Source of the DNA: Acetobacter farinalis
GTDB taxonomy: Bacteria > Pseudomonadota > Alphaproteobacteria > Acetobacterales > Acetobacteraceae
Length of the DNA stretch: 64,000 nucleotides
Direction of reading: 5' to 3'
Assembly (NCBI RefSeq): GCF_026240015.1
Contig: NZ_JAPIUX010000004.1
Span: 1-64,000 of the forward strand
Position numbers and translations under genes: made by a program. Under the pieces are notes generated by a model. It ran no database searches, was not told the DNA's origin, and was given only the letters and a program-made list of their open reading frames with translations. This document shows positions 26,775-36,254 of the stretch, one piece after another (position 1 is the stretch's first letter; every line of letters starts with the position of its first letter).

Positions 26775-28207
26775 CCAACCGCACGCGCCCTTCCCTCTCG
26801 CTCAATTCCGGGGCTCAGGCCCGCCTGCGCAAAAAGGGTGGCTCCACCAGCACCACATCCGGCCTGCGGATGAGCGGTGGCGAGACCATCCTGCCGCTCC
26901 CCCCCTCTGAAGCCAACAAGCGCTCCAATAGCTGGCGCAGCGGATATTCCGCCGTGCTGGATATCGGCTCGACCAAGATCACCTGCCTGATTGGCAAGGG
27001 CGAGCCCAATGGCAGCCTGAAGGTGGTCGGGTGCGGCTGGCGGCGCTCCGCCGGGGTGCGTAACGGTGCCATTACAGACCTGCATGCGGCGGAAGCCGCC
27101 ATCCGCGCCACAGTCGGGCAGGCTGAGCTGATGGCGGAACGCACGATTGACCGCGTGGTGGTCAATCTCTCCTGCGGGCATCCGGCAAGCAGGCTCTTCA
27201 ACGTGCGCTGGCCGGTTGGCGGCCGCGTGGTGACTGAGGCCGACATCCGCCGCGTGGTAACGGAAGGCCGCGTTCAGGCAACCGTGGACGGGCGGGACGT
27301 GGTGCACACCCTGCCGATTGATTTCACGGTGGATGATACAGAAGGCGTTTCGGACCCGCGCGGGCATCTGTGCGAAACCCTGAAGGCCCGCCTGCATATT
27401 ATTGATGCCGCAGCCACAGCCCTGCTGAACCTTGAAACAGTTCTGAGCCGTGCGGAACTCAAGCTGGAAGCACTCGTCTCCTCCCCCCTCGCTTCCGGCC
27501 TGTCCGTGCTGGATGCGGATGAGCGGGAACTGGGCACCACCGTGGTGGAAATGGGGGGCGGCACAACCTCTCTGGCCGTGTTTGGAGAAGGGCAGATCCT
27601 GCATACCGCGCAGATCGGTGTGGGCGGGCTGCATGTCACCCGTGATATTGCACGCGGCCTGAGCACCTCTTTGGAAAATGCCGAGCGGCTCAAGACCGTT
27701 TACGGAAGCGCCGATCTTTCTTCCGATGTGGAAGACGAAATTTTAACGGTCGAGCTTCTGGGCAATGACGTTCCTCATTTTGAACAGATTTCTCGTGCAC
27801 AGCTTGGCCGTATCATCCGCCCGCGCATGGAAGAAACGCTGGAGCTGGTCCGTGCGAAGCTGGATGGTGCCGGATTGGGAAATGCCGCCAGCGGCCGCAT
27901 TGTGCTGACAGGCGGTGCCTCCCTGCTGGATGGCATGCGCCCGCTGGCCGAACGTATTCTGGGGGCTCCGGCTTCCAAAGGTCGCCCCGAAGGCCCGGCG
28001 TTCACGCGGTCCGTCCGGCTCGGAAGGCCCAAGCATATCCTCGGGCTTCCGGAAAATACGGCCGCCGCAGCCGGATTTGCCACAGCCGCGGGGCTTCTGT
28101 CCTGGGCGGCCAGCGCCGAGCGTCCGTTCGGTGATGTCGAGTTCCGGGAGGCCCTGCCTTCGGGCATGTTACAAAGACTGGTCGCTTTTATTCGTGGCCG
28201 GGTTTAG
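26771..28207 (+). CDS. ftsA: Cell division protein FtsA
   Basis: A 478-residue actin-like protein that tethers FtsZ to the membrane. The phosphate-1 motif YSAVLDIGSTKITCLIG begins only near residue 59, so there is an N-terminal extension of about 55 residues rich in Ser, Arg and Gly. The MGGGTTSLAVF phosphate-2 region and the GGASLLDG adenosine region are present. The C-terminus (GMLQRLVAFIRGRV) is the expected amphipathic membrane-targeting helix. It overlaps ftsQ by 4 bases; an 86-nt gap separates it from ftsZ. Confidence 0.95.
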   Translation: MTNRTRPSLSLNSGAQARLRKKGGSTSTTSGLRMSGGETILPLPPSEANKRSNSWRSGYSAVLDIGSTKITCLIGKGEPNGSLKVVGCGWRRSAGVRNGAITDLHAAEAAIRATVGQAELMAERTIDRVVVNLSCGHPASRLFNVRWPVGGRVVTEADIRRVVTEGRVQATVDGRDVVHTLPIDFTVDDTEGVSDPRGHLCETLKARLHIIDAAATALLNLETVLSRAELKLEALVSSPLASGLSVLDADERELGTTVVEMGGGTTSLAVFGEGQILHTAQIGVGGLHVTRDIARGLSTSLENAERLKTVYGSADLSSDVEDEILTVELLGNDVPHFEQISRAQLGRIIRPRMEETLELVRAKLDGAGLGNAASGRIVLTGGASLLDGMRPLAERILGAPASKGRPEGPAFTRSVRLGRPKHILGLPENTAAAAGFATAAGLLSWAASAERPFGDVEFREALPSGMLQRLVAFIRGRV

Positions 28208-28293
28208 TATACTTAGAGAAATATTGATAACTTCACTCTAGCATCCGTCTGAAGACTTCGTTAGTTTGCCGTTAAGTTGCCCGGGAGAGCCTG

Positions 28294-29871
28294 ATGACAC
28301 TGAACCTGACCGTTCCACCTCAAACACATGCTGATTTTTCCCCGAAAATTACGGTTTTCGGCGTTGGTGGCGGCGGCACGAACGCAGTGGACAACATGAT
28401 TGCGTCCAGCCTTCAGGGTGTGGAATTTGTTGTTGCCAACACGGATGCGCAGAGCCTGGCCAAGAGCCGTGCAGACCGCCGCGTGCAGCTTGGCCCGCAT
28501 CTCACACACGGTCTGGGCGCTGGTGCGAAACCGGAAGTCGGCCGCGGCGCTGCGGAAGAAGCAGCGGATGAACTGGCCCGCTATCTTGATGGCTGCCACA
28601 TGGTGTTCATCACCACAGGCATGGGCGGCGGCACCGGCACCGGGGCGGCTCCGGTCATCGCGCGTATGGCGCGTGAGCGGAATATCCTGACGGTTGGCGT
28701 TGTCAGCAAGCCCTTTGATTACGAAGGCAAGCGCCGCGCCCGTGTTGCGGAAGAAGGCATCAAGGAACTTCAGCAGTATGTTGATACGCTGATTGTCATC
28801 CCCAACCAGAACCTGTTCCGCGTGGCCAGCGAGCGTACAACGCTGCGTGAAGCCTACAAGATGGCTGACCATGTTCTCTACATGGGCGTGCGTGGCGTGA
28901 CGGATCTGATGATGGCTCCCGGCTACATCAACCTCGACTTTGCCGATATCCGCAGCGTTATGGCGGAAATGGGCAAGGCCATGATGGGCACAGGTGAAGC
29001 CGAAGGCGAAAACCGCGCGGTTGAAGCCGCCGAGGCCGCCATTGCCAACCCGCTGCTGGAAGATACCTGCATGTCCGGTGCGCAGGGCCTGCTTGTGAAC
29101 GTCACCGGCGGCGAAGACATGACATTCTTCGAAGTGGATGAAGCCTGTAACCGCATCCGCCGCGAAGTGGCTGAAGATGCGAACATGATCTTCGGCTCCA
29201 TTATCGATGAAAACATGAACGGCAAGATCCGCGTGTCCGTTGTGGCAACGGGTATTGATATCGGTTCTCAGGGGAACGACCGCCCTCATCTGATGGCCGT
29301 TGAAACCGAAGCGCCGACCGAACAGCAGACACTGGCAACCGGCACCGGCCCGTCTGTCATGGCCAATCAGGCCCAGCCCGCCCCCACCATGCAGCAGCCT
29401 GCCCCGGCAGCGCCGCGCTACGATATGGGCGGCATGGGCATGCAGCAGCCGCCGCAGCAGCCTCGTCAGGCTGCTCCTGCCGCGCAGGCTTATCAGCCCC
29501 AGCCTCAGCCGGCTGGCCAGCATGCCTCTCCCCCGCCGGCACACAGCCTTCCCAGCCAGATGAACACGGCACCGGCCGCTGCCGCTCAGGCACAGCCCCA
29601 GCCGCAGCGCCCCGCCGCCTCCCCGCGTGCAGGCCTGTTCACGGAAGCGCCTCGCTCTCCTTACCTGCCGGATTCCAGCCAGCCCTCTTCACGCAGCCTG
29701 TTCGGGCGGGTGACCGGTGCGTTCCGCCGCACGGGCGCTCCGGACCAGCACAATGAACCCGCTATGGACTCCCACCCGATGGTCCGCCCTGTGGCACAGG
29801 GGCCGAGCGTGCGTCCGGCTGACACGGATGATACAGGACTTGAAATTCCGACCTTCCTGCGCCGCCAGTAA
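28294..29871 (+). CDS. ftsZ: Cell division protein FtsZ
   Basis: A 525-residue tubulin-like GTPase that forms the Z ring. The GTPase core (about 15-330) has GVGGGGTNAVDNM, the tubulin signature GGGTGTGAAP and the T7 loop NLDFADIRSVM. A long Pro/Gln/Ala-rich linker of about 170 residues follows, then the conserved C-terminal peptide LEIPTFLRRQ that binds FtsA. FtsZ of 500 residues or more is common in alphaproteobacteria. GGGAG precedes the ATG. It has a strong terminator 20 nt downstream. Confidence 0.97.
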   Translation: MTLNLTVPPQTHADFSPKITVFGVGGGGTNAVDNMIASSLQGVEFVVANTDAQSLAKSRADRRVQLGPHLTHGLGAGAKPEVGRGAAEEAADELARYLDGCHMVFITTGMGGGTGTGAAPVIARMARERNILTVGVVSKPFDYEGKRRARVAEEGIKELQQYVDTLIVIPNQNLFRVASERTTLREAYKMADHVLYMGVRGVTDLMMAPGYINLDFADIRSVMAEMGKAMMGTGEAEGENRAVEAAEAAIANPLLEDTCMSGAQGLLVNVTGGEDMTFFEVDEACNRIRREVAEDANMIFGSIIDENMNGKIRVSVVATGIDIGSQGNDRPHLMAVETEAPTEQQTLATGTGPSVMANQAQPAPTMQQPAPAAPRYDMGGMGMQQPPQQPRQAAPAAQAYQPQPQPAGQHASPPPAHSLPSQMNTAPAAAAQAQPQPQRPAASPRAGLFTEAPRSPYLPDSSQPSSRSLFGRVTGAFRRTGAPDQHNEPAMDSHPMVRPVAQGPSVRPADTDDTGLEIPTFLRRQ

Positions 29872-29889
29872 ATAAGGCGCAGTTTTCTG

Positions 29890-29922
29890 CCGCGTCACCC
29901 CCAGTGGGTGGCGCGGTTTTTT
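29890..29922 (+). terminator. Rho-independent terminator after ftsZ
   Basis: CCGCGTCACCC and GGGTGGCGCGG form an 11-bp stem (one G-T pair) with a 5-nt loop, followed by six T. It closes the dcw cluster. Confidence 0.92.
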
Positions 29923-30023
29923 ATGTAATAGACGGCAATAATGATTGACTCGCCATAACGGCAGGCGGTCTCTAGCGTCAGGCTGCACGTCTTGTAAACC
30001 GCGCAGGGATTAAAGCCAGAGTC

Positions 30024-31004
30024 ATGGACAGTCTGCTTATGGAACCGATGAGTCGCTCCGCCACGCCGGAGCCTGTTTCCGGACCCGCCCCCGCAGCTGT
30101 AAAATACCAGCCCTCTGTGCAGCACACGCTGCATCAGTCCATCTCCTGTGTTGGCACGGGGCTGCATACCGGCGCGCGGATTACCCTCACCCTGCACCCG
30201 GCTCCCACCGGCCACGGCATTGTTTTCAAACGCTCGGACCTGAACGCAGCCTCCCTGCCGGCCCGATTCGATTATGTGGTGGATACGCGCCTCAGCACCG
30301 TGCTGGGAGATGCCACCAACCCGGCCAACCGGGTTGCCACTGTTGAACATCTGATGGCCGCCCTGAACGGCTGCGGCATTGATAACGTGCTGGTTCTGGT
30401 AAGCGGCCCGGAAGTCCCGGTTTTTGACGGCTCCGCAGCGGATTTCGTGTTCCTGCTGGATTGCGCGGGCCGCGTTGCGCAGGATGCCGTGCGGCATCGT
30501 ATTGACGTGCTTCGGCCCATCCGGGTGGAGCAGGCAGACGGGTTTGCTGAACTCACTCCCGCCCCGGTGAAGAACCTGCATCTGGCGCTCAGCATTGATT
30601 TCCCGGCAGAAGCCATCGGCAAACAGGCCTTTGAAACGGAACTGACAGCCGACACCTTCCGCCATGACCTTGCCCGCAACAGAACCTTTACCCTGCGGCA
30701 GGAAATTGAAGCCCTGCATAAAGCCGGTCTGGCGCGTGGCGGCTCGCTTGATAACGCCATTGTTGTGGATGGAGCCCAGATTCTCAATCCATCCGGCCTG
30801 CGTTGCCCGGATGAATTCATCCGCCACAAGGTGATGGATGCCGTGGGTGATCTGTATCTGGCTGGCGCACCCCTTCGCGCCCGCTTTACCGGCCATCGCT
30901 CCGGCCACTGCCTGAATAACAAGGTTCTCCGCGCCTTGTTTGCTGACCCCACAGCCTGGCGCTATGTGCCTGCACACGCAGGTTTTTCCCGCGCCGCGGC
31001 CTGA
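30024..31004 (+). CDS. lpxC: UDP-3-O-acyl-N-acetylglucosamine deacetylase
   Basis: A 326-residue zinc hydrolase catalysing the committed step of lipid A synthesis. EHLMAAL and FIRHKVMDAVGDLYL carry the zinc ligands (one His in the first; His and Asp in the second), and GTGLHTG is the typical N-terminal motif. Around 35 residues precede the usual start (QHTLHQSIS), a Ser/Pro/Ala-rich extension. ftsZ-lpxC order is the common dcw-edge arrangement, but here the ftsZ terminator separates them. Confidence 0.95.
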   Translation: MDSLLMEPMSRSATPEPVSGPAPAAVKYQPSVQHTLHQSISCVGTGLHTGARITLTLHPAPTGHGIVFKRSDLNAASLPARFDYVVDTRLSTVLGDATNPANRVATVEHLMAALNGCGIDNVLVLVSGPEVPVFDGSAADFVFLLDCAGRVAQDAVRHRIDVLRPIRVEQADGFAELTPAPVKNLHLALSIDFPAEAIGKQAFETELTADTFRHDLARNRTFTLRQEIEALHKAGLARGGSLDNAIVVDGAQILNPSGLRCPDEFIRHKVMDAVGDLYLAGAPLRARFTGHRSGHCLNNKVLRALFADPTAWRYVPAHAGFSRAAA

Positions 31005-31101
31005 GTTCAACCACCCCAAAATGCAAAGAGCGCCTTCATTCCCTTTTCTTGAGCGCTATGCGTGCTATAAGACGGGTTCCATTTGAAGAGCCGGGATATC
31101 T

Positions 31102-32103
31102 GTGAGCCTCATCAATTCTCTTTCCGTTCGCTGCCGCATACGCCATCTGGCGTCGGCTGGTCTGCTTTTGGGCTTGTCCGGGTGCGGCCTGTTTGGCGGC
31201 GGGAAGCCCGCGCAGGTTCCCAAGCTGGCCTCACCGGAAACCCTGTACAATAACGGGATTGATGCTCTGCGCACCCAGCGTTACGTGCTGGCCGCCGCCG
31301 AGTTTGAGGTTCTCCAGCAGAATTACCCCTATTCCGGATACATCGCAAATGCGCAGCTCATGGAAGGGTATGCCTATTATCTGAAAGGCAAATACCCCGA
31401 AGCCGTGCAGCAGTTGAACCGCTTTATCGGCCTGCACCCCACCAGTGCGGATGCTGCTTATGCGTATTATCTGCGCGCCCTGTGCTTCTATGAGCAGATT
31501 GCGGACGTCAAACGGGACCAGCAGGGCACCGTGGAAGCCATGGATGCGCTGGAAGAAGTGATTACCCGCTTCCCGCAGTCACAATATGCGCGTGATGCCC
31601 AGTTGAAGATTGACCTCTGCCGAGACCATCTGGCGGGCAAGGAAATGCTGGTTGGCCGCTATTACCAGCAGGAACGCAATTACGAAGGCGCCATCAACCG
31701 CTATCAGCGCGTTGTGCAGGATTTCCAGACCACCAACCATGTGCCTGAAGCGCTTGAACGTATGGTGGAAGTCTATCTGGACCTCGGCCTGACGGATCAG
31801 GCCCGTAAATCCGCTATCGTGCTCGGCTATAACTATCCGGGCAGCAAGTGGTACCGTTATGCCTATAACGACCTGAAGCGCTACAAGCTGCTGAGCAACA
31901 ATTTCCCCATTCCGGGCAAGGTGATCAGCGCCCCCGCCTCCTCTGGCGCTACCAGCCAGCAGCCGGCAGCCACAGGCACGGCCCCTGCGCCCTCCGCCAT
32001 GTCGGGCGCACCCCAGCCGATGGACATTAAAAAAGCGCCGGTTGTGCCTGTCAAAAAACAGCCGGTTGAACAGGAAGTCGATCAGGCCCCGGCCCTGCGC
32101 TAA
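31102..32103 (+). CDS. bamD: Outer-membrane assembly lipoprotein BamD
   Basis: A 333-residue lipoprotein of the BAM complex that inserts beta-barrel proteins. The start is a GTG with GGGAT upstream. A signal peptide ends at lipobox LSGC with Cys28. TPR repeats follow (residues about 45-270; blocks ETLYNNGIDALRTQRYVLAA, SQYARDAQLKIDLCRDHLAG). The C-terminal 55 residues are Pro/Ala/Gln-rich and extend past the usual end. bamD-recN adjacency is common in proteobacteria. Confidence 0.94.
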   Translation: MSLINSLSVRCRIRHLASAGLLLGLSGCGLFGGGKPAQVPKLASPETLYNNGIDALRTQRYVLAAAEFEVLQQNYPYSGYIANAQLMEGYAYYLKGKYPEAVQQLNRFIGLHPTSADAAYAYYLRALCFYEQIADVKRDQQGTVEAMDALEEVITRFPQSQYARDAQLKIDLCRDHLAGKEMLVGRYYQQERNYEGAINRYQRVVQDFQTTNHVPEALERMVEVYLDLGLTDQARKSAIVLGYNYPGSKWYRYAYNDLKRYKLLSNNFPIPGKVISAPASSGATSQQPAATGTAPAPSAMSGAPQPMDIKKAPVVPVKKQPVEQEVDQAPALR

Positions 32104-32129
32104 GCGGAACGGGATGAGCCAAAAACCAG

Positions 32130-32172
32130 ACCCACGCCAGAGCCCCGCGCTCCGCGTGGGTTTGCTGTTTTG
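32130..32172 (+). terminator. Terminator-like hairpin after bamD
   Basis: ACCCACGC (32130-32137) pairs with GCGTGGGT (32154-32161), with an inner GAGC/GCTC stem, followed by a T-rich tail. It separates bamD from recN, which has its own LexA-type operator. Confidence 0.7.
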
Positions 32173-32211
32173 CGGGCAGACAAGACGGAAGACAAAGACT
32201 ATAAGCTTCTG

Positions 32212-32226
32212 GAACGTATAGTGAAC
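32212..32226 (+). promoter_or_regulatory. LexA (SOS) box upstream of recN-ligA
   Basis: GAAC-gtatagt-GAAC is an exact GAAC-N7-GAAC, the reverse complement of the alphaproteobacterial LexA operator GTTC-N7-GTTC. It sits 24 bp before the recN start. The operator type is from published work on alphaproteobacteria; binding here is inferred. Confidence 0.82.
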
Positions 32227-32249
32227 AGTCTTTCAGGCCGGACATCATC

Positions 32250-33968
32250 ATGCTGACAAACCTTTCCATCAGGGACGTCGTACTGATTGAAGCACTGGAT
32301 CTTTCCCTGCATTCCGGGTTTACAGCCCTGACGGGTGAAACCGGGGCGGGGAAATCCATCCTTCTGGACAGCCTCGGGCTGGCACTGGGGGAGCGCGCCA
32401 ATGCAGGGCTGGTCCGCGCCGGAGCCGAAGAAGCCCGCGTAACAGCCAGCTTTGATATTCCCCAAACCCACGCGGCCTATGCCCTCCTGAAAGAACAGGA
32501 CATTCCCGCCGAGGCGGGTGAACCGCTGATGCTGCGTCGCATTGTCTCCCGGGAGGGGCGCTCCCGCGCGTGGATCAACGACCAGCCCGTCGGCCTGACC
32601 CTGATGCGCCGCGTGGCGGTCTCGCTTGTCGAAATTCAGGGCCAGCATGAACAGATGGGGCTGGCTGATTCCAGCACGCATCGCGGCCTTCTGGATGCCT
32701 ATGGCGTTTCCGGCACCCTGCTGGCCAGTGTGGCGCAGGCGTTTGATGCCTGGCAGGCGCTCAGCAAGGAACTGGACGCCGCCCGGAAAAGCCTGCTTGA
32801 GGCCGCGCGGGAAGAAGAGTGGCTGCGCCATACGGTGGATGAGCTGACAACACTCAACCCGCAGCCCGATGAAGAAGAGCAACTGGCCACGCAGCGCCAT
32901 AGCCTGCAACAGTCAGAACGGCGCTCTGAAGCCATTGCCGCCGCGCTGGCGGAACTCACCCCGCGAGACCGCCGCAACAGCGGGCCTGCCGCCGCCCTGC
33001 GGGGGGCCAGCCGCGCCCTGCAACGGCTGCTCCCCCCTCCCTCGGCTGAAAAAACAGCAACAGACCCGCTGGAAGCCCGCACGAACGAAGCCCTCGCCGC
33101 ACTGGAAAGTGCGGAAAACGCTCTGGCGGAAGCGGAAACCATGCTTTCCCGTCTGGCAGACGACTCTGAAGCCAGCCCGCGCCTGCTAGAAGAGATTGAG
33201 GAACGCCTCTTCACCCTGCGCGCAGCGGCCCGCAAGCATGACGTGACAGTAGACGACCTGCCTACACTTCTGGCGGATCTCTCCGCTCGGCTGACCGCAC
33301 TGGAAACCGGCGCCACCCATCTCGACGCGCTGGAACAGGCCGTCAAAAACGCCCGCGCGCAGTATGAGGAAGCCGCCGCGCGGCTTTCTGCCGCACGGGA
33401 AAAAGCCGCGCGGAAAATGGAGCAGGCCGTCACGGGGGAACTCAAGCCCATCAAGCTCGACAAGGCCCGCTTCTTCGCACAGCTTCAGCCCCTTGCCCCT
33501 GAAAGCTGGAGCCGGCAGGGCATGGAGCAGGTCACGTTCCTGATTGCCGCCAACCCCGGCCAGCCCCCCGGGCCTCTGGCCAAGGTTGCATCCGGCGGGG
33601 AACTCTCCCGCCTGATGCTGGCCCTCAAACTGGTTCTGGCGGGACAATCCGGCATTGGCACGCTGGTGTTTGATGAAATTGACGCAGGCGTGGGCGGGGC
33701 CACAGCCGCCGCCATTGGTGAACGCCTGCACCGGCTGGCGCGCTCGGTGCAGGTGCTGGCTGTCACGCACAGCCCGCAGGTTGCCGCCAGTGCGGACGCC
33801 CACCTGCGGATTGGCAAAATTGTGCGGGATGGCCGCACCGCCACACATGCGGCTCCCCTCAGCCATGCCGAACGACAGGAAGAAATTGCCCGCATGCTGG
33901 CGGGTGATGTGATTACCGATGCCGCCCGCGCTGCCGCGGCCAGCCTGCTGAAACGTGACAATGACTGA
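32250..33968 (+). CDS. recN: DNA repair protein RecN
   Basis: A 572-residue SMC-like ATPase acting in double-strand break repair. Walker A is GETGAGKS (29-36). A long coiled-coil arm fills about 155-400. The C-terminal head carries SGGELSRLMLALKL (signature) and TLVFDEIDAGVGG (Walker B). The protein is complete. An exact LexA-type operator lies 24 bp upstream, matching its SOS role in other bacteria. ligA starts inside its last codons (8-base overlap), so the two are co-expressed. Confidence 0.96.
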   Translation: MLTNLSIRDVVLIEALDLSLHSGFTALTGETGAGKSILLDSLGLALGERANAGLVRAGAEEARVTASFDIPQTHAAYALLKEQDIPAEAGEPLMLRRIVSREGRSRAWINDQPVGLTLMRRVAVSLVEIQGQHEQMGLADSSTHRGLLDAYGVSGTLLASVAQAFDAWQALSKELDAARKSLLEAAREEEWLRHTVDELTTLNPQPDEEEQLATQRHSLQQSERRSEAIAAALAELTPRDRRNSGPAAALRGASRALQRLLPPPSAEKTATDPLEARTNEALAALESAENALAEAETMLSRLADDSEASPRLLEEIEERLFTLRAAARKHDVTVDDLPTLLADLSARLTALETGATHLDALEQAVKNARAQYEEAAARLSAAREKAARKMEQAVTGELKPIKLDKARFFAQLQPLAPESWSRQGMEQVTFLIAANPGQPPGPLAKVASGGELSRLMLALKLVLAGQSGIGTLVFDEIDAGVGGATAAAIGERLHRLARSVQVLAVTHSPQVAASADAHLRIGKIVRDGRTATHAAPLSHAERQEEIARMLAGDVITDAARAAAASLLKRDND

Positions 33969-36063
33969 TTTCCCCGACCTCCCCACACTCACTCCAACGC
34001 AGGCCCGTGCTGAACTGGCGCGTCTGGCGGAGCTTATTGGCCGCTATAATACCGCCTATTATGCGGACGATGCCCCAGAAGTCAGTGATGCGGACTATGA
34101 CGCACTCCGCCAGCGCTACGACGCGCTTCTGGCCCTGCACCCCGAGGCGGAGCCGGAAAACAGCGCGGCCCGCGCCGTGGGCGCCGCGCCGGACAGCGCA
34201 TTTGGCAAACACCGGCATCTGGTGCCCATGCTCTCGCTGGACAACGTGTTCGATCAGGCGGAATTCGAAGCCTTTATCAGCCGCGCCACGCGCTTTCTGG
34301 GGCTGAACGACGAACAGGCTCAGGCGCTGGCTTTTGTGGCCGAACCCAAGATTGACGGGCTTTCCATCAGCCTGACGTATGAGAACGGCCAGTTTGTGCG
34401 CGGCACCACCCGGGGGGATGGCACCGAGGGGGAGGATGTGACCGCCAACCTGCGCACCCTGAAAGACCTGCCGCTCCAGTTGCAGGGGCGCGCGCCGGAA
34501 CTCATCGAAATCCGTGGTGAGGTCTTTCTTTCAAAAGAGCATTTTCTGGCTCTCAATGCGGCGCAGGAAGCTCTGGGGCGCAAGCCTTTTGCAAACCCGC
34601 GCAATGCTGCCGCAGGGTCTTTGCGCCAGTTGGACCCGCGCGTTACGGAACGGCGGCCCCTCTCCCTCTTTGCCTACGCCATGGGGTTCTGCTCGGAAAA
34701 AATCACCCTCAGCCACTGGGAGTATCTGGAGCAGTTGCAGGCATGGGGCTTCCCGGTCAATCCGCTCTCGCAGCGTCTGGAAGCCGCGAGCGGCGCGGAG
34801 GCGTTTTTTGACAGGATCGGTCAGGAACGCGCGGCTCTGGCGTATGATATTGATGGTGTTGTCTATAAAATCGATAACCTGACCCTGCAGGAGCGTCTGG
34901 GCTTTGCAGGGCGCGCGCCTCGCTGGGCCGTTGCGTGGAAGTTCCCTGCTGAACAGGCCATTACAACGCTCAAGACCATTGAAATTCAGGTGGGCCGCAC
35001 CGGTGCGCTCACGCCGGTTGCACATCTGGAGCCGGTCAATGTGGGGGGTGTGCTCGTCACCCGCGCAACGCTGCATAATGAAGATGAAATTGCCCGCAAG
35101 GATGTCCGTCCGGGGGACAAGGTGCAAATCCAGCGTGCGGGAGATGTCATCCCGCAAATCCTGTGTGTGGTTCCGCCTGCCCCGGATGCTCCGGCCCGGC
35201 AGGAGGCATTTCACTTCCCTGATCACTGCCCGGCATGCGGGGCTCTGGCCGTGCGGCCGGAAGGCGAGGCCGTGCGCCGCTGCACGGGGGGGCTGACCTG
35301 CCCGGCACAGATTGTGGAGCGGCTGATCCATTTTGTCTCGCGCACAGCGTTTGACATTGAAGGCCTTGGTGAACGCAGCATCCGGGAATTTTACGAGGCA
35401 GGATACCTCCACACCCCCGGCGATATCTTCCGGCTGCACACCCATGCCGAAGAGATCATGACGCGCGAAGGTTGGGGGGAGCAGTCCGTGCGCAACCTCA
35501 TGCAGGCCATTGAGGCCCGGCGGACCATTCCGCTCTCACGCTTCATCTATGCTCTGGGCATCCGCCGTGTGGGGGAAAGCAATGCCCGCCTGCTGGCCCG
35601 CCATTACGGCTCCTGCGAGAACTGGGTAGCGCAACTGCGCAAGGCCGCCGTTATCGGCTCGGATGAACGGCTGGAACTCGGCTCCATCACAGGCATTGGC
35701 AGCGTTATCGCGGATGATCTGGTGGCGTTCATGCAGGAAGAGCATAACCTCAAGACTCTGGCGGATCTCACAGTCTCTCTGAACATCACGGATGAAGAGG
35801 CCGTGTCCGGCGGCGCACTGGCGGGCAAGACCGTGGTTTTCACCGGAACGCTCCATACCCTGAGCCGTCAGGAAGCCCGCGCCATGGCCGAGCGTATGGG
35901 GGCAAAAGTCTCTGACTCTGTCTCCAGAAAGACTGATCTGGTCATTCTGGGAGAAAAAGCCGGATCAAAAGCCAAAAAAGCGGAAGAGCTCAAAATCGCC
36001 ACACTTGATGAAGCTGGCTGGAATGCGTTTTGCGCAGGGCTGGAGACGGATTTTTCTGCCTGA
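33961..36063 (+). CDS. ligA: NAD-dependent DNA ligase
   Basis: A 700-residue replicative ligase sealing nicks with NAD+. An Ia domain binds NMN, the adenylation motif is K130-x-D-G (EPKIDGLS), then come the OB fold, the C4 zinc finger (CPACG, then C and C in the RRCTGGLTCPAQ stretch), helix-hairpin-helix repeats and a C-terminal BRCT domain from about residue 617 (AGKTVVFTGTL). All parts are present. The ATG at 33961 overlaps recN by 8 bases; a GTG two codons earlier is possible. Confidence 0.97.
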   Translation: MTDFPDLPTLTPTQARAELARLAELIGRYNTAYYADDAPEVSDADYDALRQRYDALLALHPEAEPENSAARAVGAAPDSAFGKHRHLVPMLSLDNVFDQAEFEAFISRATRFLGLNDEQAQALAFVAEPKIDGLSISLTYENGQFVRGTTRGDGTEGEDVTANLRTLKDLPLQLQGRAPELIEIRGEVFLSKEHFLALNAAQEALGRKPFANPRNAAAGSLRQLDPRVTERRPLSLFAYAMGFCSEKITLSHWEYLEQLQAWGFPVNPLSQRLEAASGAEAFFDRIGQERAALAYDIDGVVYKIDNLTLQERLGFAGRAPRWAVAWKFPAEQAITTLKTIEIQVGRTGALTPVAHLEPVNVGGVLVTRATLHNEDEIARKDVRPGDKVQIQRAGDVIPQILCVVPPAPDAPARQEAFHFPDHCPACGALAVRPEGEAVRRCTGGLTCPAQIVERLIHFVSRTAFDIEGLGERSIREFYEAGYLHTPGDIFRLHTHAEEIMTREGWGEQSVRNLMQAIEARRTIPLSRFIYALGIRRVGESNARLLARHYGSCENWVAQLRKAAVIGSDERLELGSITGIGSVIADDLVAFMQEEHNLKTLADLTVSLNITDEEAVSGGALAGKTVVFTGTLHTLSRQEARAMAERMGAKVSDSVSRKTDLVILGEKAGSKAKKAEELKIATLDEAGWNAFCAGLETDFSA

Positions 36064-36254
36064 TCTCGTAAAAAGAGTCGTTGCCGGAGCGTGAAATCTG
36101 CGCCATTCTCTGCAGCACCGATGGGGTGGATTTCGTCGTCCAAAATAAAAATAAAATTTCGCTCGCAGACCAACCTGTTCCTCCGTTTCGTTCTCCTCCC
36201 CGTCGTGCGGGTAACAGGGCTTCTGCGTTCGCAACAACCAAAGTGAACGGCAAC

